From Bacteroidales bacterium (GTDB lineage Bacteria; Bacteroidota; Bacteroidia; Bacteroidales; P3): 64,000 nt of DNA. The position numbers and the translations under genes were made by a program. Shown here piece by piece: positions 57,572 through 64,000 of the stretch; within the stretch, counting starts at the first letter, position 1, and each line of letters starts with the position of its first letter. A model generated the notes under the pieces. The model did no database searches, had not been told where the DNA came from, and saw only the letters and a list, made by a program, of their open reading frames with translations. The DNA lies in contig JAFUWF010000001.1 in assembly GCA_017483575.1 (NCBI GenBank), forward strand, positions 36,241-100,240. The letters are read 5' to 3'.

Positions 57572-60500
57572 ATGGCAAAAATACTAGGGCTGGATCTCGG
57601 AACAAATAGCATTGGATGGGCTATTGTTGACAATGAAAAGAAGCACATTGACGCAGCTGGTAGCCGTATCATACCTATGGATGGCGACCGCATGAGCAAA
57701 TTTGAAAGCGGAGGCTCTGTTTCATACACAGAAGACCGTACAAAAGCACGTGGAACACGCCGCCTGCATGAGCGATTCCTTCTACGCCGCGAACGCCTGC
57801 TGCGCGTATTGAACATCATAGGTTTTCTGCCCGAGCATTTCGCCTCTCAACTGGACCGATATGGGAAACTGCCTGCCGAAAAAGAGCCTAAACTGGCATG
57901 GCGTGAAGGCAAGGACGGCAAACTGGAATTCCTGTTTACGAGCTCATTTAGGGAGATGGTACAAGAATTCCGTGCAGCAGGGATAGAGGGCAACCTCCCC
58001 TACGACTGGACGATATACTACCTTCGGAAAAAGGCACTGACATATCCTCTCTCGAAAGAAGAACTTGCATGGGTACTGCTACAATTCAACCAAAAGCGAG
58101 GCTACTTTCAACTACGCGGCAAACAGGACGAGCTGGACAGGGATACAGAAAACAAGAAAGACGAGAAGAAATATTGCGAGCTGCTGGTCACCAATGTTGA
58201 GCCGACTGGAGTAAAAGACAAAAAGGGCTATCCTTGGTACAGTATCACCCTTGAAAACGGCTGGATTTTCCAAAGACCATTCCGCACCGAACCAGACTGG
58301 AAGGGTAAAACCCGAAGCTTCATCGCTACATTCAAATTGGACAAAGACGGCAATCGCAAGGACGAGCAACCCAGACTGAGCGCACCGAGCGAAGACGACT
58401 GGGGACTTCGGAAAATCAAAACCGAACATGATATAGAAACATCAGGACTGACCATCGGAGAATTCATTTACAACACACTGCTTCACTCGCCCGCGCAGAG
58501 GATTATCGGAGAGAAAGTCCGTGTCGTCAAACGCGAGCTATACCTCACGGAACTGCACCGCATCCTCGACAAGCAACGCGAGTTCATGCCAGAACTTAAT
58601 GACCGAGGCCTGTACAATCTATGTATTGAATCCCTGTACCCAAGCAACGACGCCTATCGCAACAGCATCGCCAACCGCGACTTCACCTATCTGCTGGCCG
58701 ACGACATACTCTTCTACCAGCGTCCCCTGAAGAGCAAGACCAGTCTAATCTCCGATTGCCCTTATGAGAAATACACACAAACCACTAAGGACGGGGAACC
58801 AAGAATGAGAGACGGGAAACCTGTGGTTAAACCATGTAAATGCATCGCAAAATCCCATCCTTTGTTCCAGGAGTTCCGTTTATGGCAATTTCTCTACAAC
58901 CTCAAACTATATTGCGACGATGTCGACACAACCGCTCGATTTCTTCCCGACAACGACGCCTATACCGCCCTCTTCGACCATCTGACCCAAACGAAAGAAA
59001 TAGACCAAACCACCCTATTCCGCTATTTCAAGATAGGTAAAAAAGAGACCACTCACTACCGCTGGAACTACGTCACCGATCGTAAATATCCTTGCGGTGA
59101 AACCAGAACGATATTGCTGGACGGCATACGCAAGGCAGGTCTGCCCGATTCGTTTTTAACAACTGAGAATGAACTCCAACTGTGGCACATTCTATACTCG
59201 GTCGACATTCCCGCACAGTACGAAAAAGCTTTGTACACCTTTGCAACAAAGCAAGGCCTGAATGAGTCAGAACGCAAGGTGTTTGTCGATGCTTTCCGAC
59301 AACTGACGGTTTATAAGGAAAAAGACTACGGTGCCTACTCGGCCAAAGCCATCGGTCGCCTGCTGCCTGTGATGCGCCGAGGTAAATATTGGAATCAAAA
59401 CGCCATAGACAGTAGGGTCCAAGAGCGCATCAAGCATCTGATTACCGGCGAAGTGGATGACACCTTGCCCCCAACGGCACGCAAAGCATTGGCTGGCATC
59501 ACCGATATCAGCCAATGTCAAGGCTTGTCCACTTGGCAGGCCTGTTACCTCGTCTATGGCCGCCACTCCGAAGCATCAGACAGCAAGCCCTGGAGAACAC
59601 CTGAGGATATAGATGCATACCTTGACAACTTCCGCCACAACTCACTGAACAACCCCGTGGTGGAGCAGGTCGTCACCGAGAGTCTCCGTGTGGTGCGCGA
59701 CATCTGGCGGCAACATGGCAAACCCGACGAAATCCATATCGAACTTGGCAGAGAGTTGAAGAAGACCAAGGCCGAACGCGAAAGCCTCTCTCTGTCCATC
59801 GCTGAAAATGAAGCCACCAACCAGCGCCTACGGCTGATGCTTCTCGAACTGATGAACCCCGACTGCCAAGTGGAGAATGTACGTCCGCAATCGCCGTCGC
59901 AGATGGAGCTGCTGAAGATATATGAGGACGGCGTAATGCGTCGACCCGAAAAGGACATCTTCGAGAACGAGAGCGAGCGGCAGGACATCGAGGACATCCG
60001 CAAACGCTTTGCCGCCGCAAAGAACCAACCCACTCATTCCGAAGTGCTACGCTACAAACTGTGGCTCGACCAGAAATACATCTCCCCCTACACCGGCCGC
60101 CCCATCCCGCTAGGCAAGCTCTTCACACCAGCCTACCAAATCGAGCACGTCATCCCGCAAAGCCGATGGTTCGATGACTCACTCTCCAACAAAGTGATAT
60201 GCGAAGCCGAGGTCAACCAACTGAAAGACCGTGAACTCGGACACGAATTCATCATGGGCCACCACGGCGAGCGAGTGCAGCTAAGCCTTGGCGGCACGGT
60301 AGAGATTCTGTCGGTTGAGGCTTACGAGAAACTGGTGGCAGACCTGTTCGCCAACAACCGCGCCAAGCGCATGAAACTGATGCTCGACGACATACCGGAA
60401 GACTTCAACGCCCGTCAGATGAACGACAGCCGATACATCAGCCGCCTGATGATGCACCTGCTCTCCAACATCGTACGCACTGAAGACGAAGAGGGCAACC

Positions 60501-62104
60501 GCGAAGAAAGTGTCACCTCCAAGAACGTCATTCCCTGCAACGGTGCCATCACCGACCGCCTGAAACGCGACTGGGGCATCGGCGACGTGTGGAACCGCAT
60601 CATCCTGCCCCGCTTCGAGCGTCTCAATACCCTGACATGCACTACCGACTATACCACAACCACCGCCAACGGCCACACCATTCCCACCGTTCCTCTCGAA
60701 CTGCGGCAAGGCTTCAACAAGAAGCGCATCGACCACCGCCACCATGCCATGGATGCCATCGTCATCGCCTGCACCACTCGCGACCATGTCAGCCTACTCA
60801 ACAACGAATCCTCGCACGACGGAAACCGACGCTACGACCTGCAACACAAGTTGCGGCACATCGAATACTACCCTGACCATGACGGCAACCGCCATGAGAA
60901 ATTCACCGACTTCATCAAGCCTTGGCCAACCTTCACCGAGGACACCTATCATGTCCTGCAAGGCATCGTGGTCAGCTTCAAACAGAACCTACGCGTCATC
61001 AACAAGACCACGAACCGCTATTCCATCATCAGCAACGGAAAACGAACAACCGTCAAACAGGAGAAAGGCGACAGCTGGGCCATCCGCAAACCGCTGCACA
61101 AAGAGACCGTATTCGGCGAGGTCAACTTGCAGCTGAAGAAGAAAGTACCTATTAAAAAGGCTCTGGAGAACATCAACAGTATTGTCAGTCGTGAGTTGAA
61201 AGAGAAAATCAAGGATAAGAAACAACTTGGCTATACCGACAAGCAGGTCATTGAATTCCTCGAAAAGAACAAAGACGTCTGGAGCGAAGCTGCCGATGGA
61301 AAGGTGGAGGTCTACTACTATACTGCAGACACGGGCGACCGTTACTTCGCCACCCGCAAAGACCTGCTCTCACTGATGAAAGACGCCACCACCATACCCG
61401 CTGCCGAGAAGGCCATCGCCAGCATTACAGACAGCGGCATACGCTCCATCCTAATGGCACACTTGGTCGCCGAGGGAAGTCCGAATGAAGCTTTCTCCGC
61501 CGACGGATTGGAGCGCATGAACCACAACATACAGCAACTCAACGGAGGACGGCCTCACATGCCCATCAAGAAGGTACGCGTCTTCGAGCAGGCCAACAAG
61601 TTCAGCGTGGGCCATTCCGGACAGAAAGCCACCAAGTTTGTCGAGGCAGCCAAGGGCACCAACCTCTTCTTTGTCATCTACACCAACGAGAAAGGCTCTC
61701 GCGGATATGCCACCGTTCCCCTCAATATTGTCATCGACCTACAGAAGCAATATAAGAAGTTTTGGCGGGAGTACCTGGCAGAACGGCTGGTGGCCGAAGG
61801 TCTGATGTCCGCCAAAGACAGCCTGCTGTACATTCTATCACCAGGCGATTTGGTATATGTGCCATACAAAGAAGAAGTATTAGACAGCACACTGTTAAAC
61901 AAGTCTCACATATACAAGATAGTTTCTTTCACTGGCAACTATTTACACTGCACACCTGCCAGCTCAGCCAGTGTTATAGTGAACAAGGTAGAATACGAAG
62001 CCCAGAACAAAATGGAGACTACGATAGATAAACAATACGGGATAAAGAAGTTCTGCATCCCCATCCAAGTAGACCGCCTCGGCAACATTATCAAAATCGG
62101 ATAG
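57572..62104 (+). CDS. cas9: type II-C CRISPR endonuclease Cas9
   Basis: 1510 residues, long for a II-C Cas9. RuvC-I ILGLDLGTNSIGWAIVD (Asp8); Arg-rich bridge helix RRLHERFLLRRERLLRVL (about 66-83); RuvC-II IHIELGRE (Glu724); HNH QIEHVIPQSRWFDDS (His859) with NKVICEAEVNQLK; RuvC-III DHRHHAMDA (His1057-1058, Asp1061). All catalytic residues are present, so it should be active as an RNA-guided nuclease with the adjacent tracrRNA. The C-terminal about 400 residues would hold the PAM-interacting part; the PAM cannot be read. cas1 starts 4 bp later. Confidence 0.97.
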   Translation: MAKILGLDLGTNSIGWAIVDNEKKHIDAAGSRIIPMDGDRMSKFESGGSVSYTEDRTKARGTRRLHERFLLRRERLLRVLNIIGFLPEHFASQLDRYGKLPAEKEPKLAWREGKDGKLEFLFTSSFREMVQEFRAAGIEGNLPYDWTIYYLRKKALTYPLSKEELAWVLLQFNQKRGYFQLRGKQDELDRDTENKKDEKKYCELLVTNVEPTGVKDKKGYPWYSITLENGWIFQRPFRTEPDWKGKTRSFIATFKLDKDGNRKDEQPRLSAPSEDDWGLRKIKTEHDIETSGLTIGEFIYNTLLHSPAQRIIGEKVRVVKRELYLTELHRILDKQREFMPELNDRGLYNLCIESLYPSNDAYRNSIANRDFTYLLADDILFYQRPLKSKTSLISDCPYEKYTQTTKDGEPRMRDGKPVVKPCKCIAKSHPLFQEFRLWQFLYNLKLYCDDVDTTARFLPDNDAYTALFDHLTQTKEIDQTTLFRYFKIGKKETTHYRWNYVTDRKYPCGETRTILLDGIRKAGLPDSFLTTENELQLWHILYSVDIPAQYEKALYTFATKQGLNESERKVFVDAFRQLTVYKEKDYGAYSAKAIGRLLPVMRRGKYWNQNAIDSRVQERIKHLITGEVDDTLPPTARKALAGITDISQCQGLSTWQACYLVYGRHSEASDSKPWRTPEDIDAYLDNFRHNSLNNPVVEQVVTESLRVVRDIWRQHGKPDEIHIELGRELKKTKAERESLSLSIAENEATNQRLRLMLLELMNPDCQVENVRPQSPSQMELLKIYEDGVMRRPEKDIFENESERQDIEDIRKRFAAAKNQPTHSEVLRYKLWLDQKYISPYTGRPIPLGKLFTPAYQIEHVIPQSRWFDDSLSNKVICEAEVNQLKDRELGHEFIMGHHGERVQLSLGGTVEILSVEAYEKLVADLFANNRAKRMKLMLDDIPEDFNARQMNDSRYISRLMMHLLSNIVRTEDEEGNREESVTSKNVIPCNGAITDRLKRDWGIGDVWNRIILPRFERLNTLTCTTDYTTTTANGHTIPTVPLELRQGFNKKRIDHRHHAMDAIVIACTTRDHVSLLNNESSHDGNRRYDLQHKLRHIEYYPDHDGNRHEKFTDFIKPWPTFTEDTYHVLQGIVVSFKQNLRVINKTTNRYSIISNGKRTTVKQEKGDSWAIRKPLHKETVFGEVNLQLKKKVPIKKALENINSIVSRELKEKIKDKKQLGYTDKQVIEFLEKNKDVWSEAADGKVEVYYYTADTGDRYFATRKDLLSLMKDATTIPAAEKAIASITDSGIRSILMAHLVAEGSPNEAFSADGLERMNHNIQQLNGGRPHMPIKKVRVFEQANKFSVGHSGQKATKFVEAAKGTNLFFVIYTNEKGSRGYATVPLNIVIDLQKQYKKFWREYLAERLVAEGLMSAKDSLLYILSPGDLVYVPYKEEVLDSTLLNKSHIYKIVSFTGNYLHCTPASSASVIVNKVEYEAQNKMETTIDKQYGIKKFCIPIQVDRLGNIIKIG

Positions 62105-62108
62105 CCTT

Positions 62109-63400
<1,292 letters not shown>

Positions 63401-63430
63401 AACAGGATTCAGAAAACGGCCACCACAAAC

Positions 63431-63465
63431 AAAAAATCCCGCCCAAACAGGCGGGATTTTTTTAG
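63431..63465. terminator. terminator after cas2
   Basis: AATCCCGCC / GGCGGGATT arms with flanking A- and T-runs. It would stop the cas transcript, and on the minus strand it could stop the crRNA precursor. Confidence 0.85.
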
Positions 63466-63514
63466 CCTTTGACCCTATTTGAAACATTGTACATCACATA
63501 CTTACCCATATCGT

Positions 63515-64000
63515 GATGTCAAAGAGCTATTATCAATGTTTCCTTTTCAAGCAATTCACAACGCAGAACACTTCCCTCGATGCGCGCGGAGGATGTCAAA
63601 GAGCTATTATCAATGTTTCCTTTTCAAGCAATTCACAACGCAATCAATGTACCTCGATAGCGACGACAGATGTCAAAGAGCTATTATCAATGTTTCCTTT
63701 TCAAGCAATTCACAACCAGTAGCCGAGCTATATTCGGCATCTCATGATGTCAAAGAGCTATTATCAATGTTTCCTTTTCAAGCAATTCACAACACGAGGA
63801 ACAATCAAGTAACGGGTTTATTTGATGTCAAAGAGCTATTATCAATGTTTCCTTTTCAAGCAATTCACAACCGCGAGGACGACGGGAGTGCATGCTTTAT
63901 GATGTCAAAGAGCTATTATCAATGTTTCCTTTTCAAGCAATTCACAACACTACAACCTCAAGTCCTACAGTCACCAGGGATGTCAAAGAGCTATTATCAA
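63515..64000 (-). CRISPR. type II-C CRISPR array (continues past the window)
   Basis: Six full 48-bp repeats plus 22 bp of a seventh: starts at 63515, 63592, 63669, 63746, 63824, 63901, 63979. Plus-strand repeats begin GATGTCAAAGAGC and end CAATTCACAAC and are identical. Spacers are 29, 29, 29, 30, 29 and 30 bp. Pairing with the tracrRNA requires the minus-strand repeat (GTTGTGAATTGCTTG...), so crRNAs are read from right to left, towards cas2, and the leader or first promoter lies beyond the window or inside repeats. Confidence 0.98.

Noticed and set aside
63466-63500. GAAACATTG near the array as a second anti-repeat
   Set aside because: It has the same sense as the crRNA strand and only 9 nt match, while 57456-57475 has a 20-nt anti-repeat with promoter and terminator.

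Overview
The window looks like the chromosome of a GC-rich member of the Bacteroidales. The evidence is the promoter grammar (a -33 TTTG, a 19-21 bp gap, then a -7 TAnnTTTG, found before at least ten genes), a PorW/SprE-type lipoprotein and a sorting-domain protein of the type IX secretion system, Bacteroidota-restricted families (DUF4199, DUF4369, fused APH-RapZ), atpD-atpC in the Bacteroidota order, and a 1510-residue type II-C Cas9 with a 48-bp repeat. No rRNA or tRNA gene was seen. Species cannot be named from this.

Layout. 1-13018 is a long minus-strand run that starts at pyrE and reads through an SUMF-like secreted protein, hpt, a small lipoprotein, a giant AsmA protein, DUF4199, a GT2 glycosyltransferase, ychF, porW/sprE, a bactofilin and an APH-RapZ fusion cut by the window edge. 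13551-15968 is a membrane pyrophosphatase. 16016-19890 is an accessory island: a three-gene DUF3791/DUF3990 module between two copies of a terminator-promoter repeat, then a long structured leader, an EcoRI-family adenine methyltransferase and a DUF262-HNH nuclease. 20110-24643 holds atpD-atpC (apart from the rest of the ATP synthase genes), an MTA/SAH deaminase-like amidohydrolase and a peptide-binding lipoprotein. 24622-27843 is lpxH, envC-like and a PPi-type phosphofructokinase. 28274-35197 is a TolC/HlyD/two-permease exporter with a LytS/LytTR pair. 35207-42037 holds adk, terC, two chromate-transporter halves, butyrate kinase, an FKBP isomerase, a compact chorismate synthase and a DUF4369 lipoprotein. 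42090-51088 is gcvP, a secreted leucine-rich-repeat protein, pckA and ppdK. 51535-57305 is xerD, mtgA, gapA, fabG-like, a metal/cobalamin receptor, DUF454 and a frameshifted membrane gene. 57388-64000 is a complete type II-C CRISPR-Cas locus: tracrRNA, cas9, cas1, cas2 and the start of the array.

How the genes fit together. A PPi-pumping membrane pyrophosphatase, a PPi-type phosphofructokinase, pyruvate phosphate dikinase, PEP carboxykinase and GAPDH suggest a fermentative, pyrophosphate-sparing central metabolism. The accessory content is defence-like: CRISPR-Cas9, a probable restriction-modification pair and a toxin-antitoxin-like ADP-ribosyltransferase-fold module.

The two things I find most unusual are: (1) the 270-nt leader before the methyltransferase, with at least five stem-loops and a mutually exclusive pairing; and (2) a genome-wide style of short tandem arrays (period 7, 8, 9 or 11 bp), often as two arms in inverted orientation. 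They sit in gene junctions and also in frame inside genes, where they supply stop codons, start codons and even signal-peptide cores.
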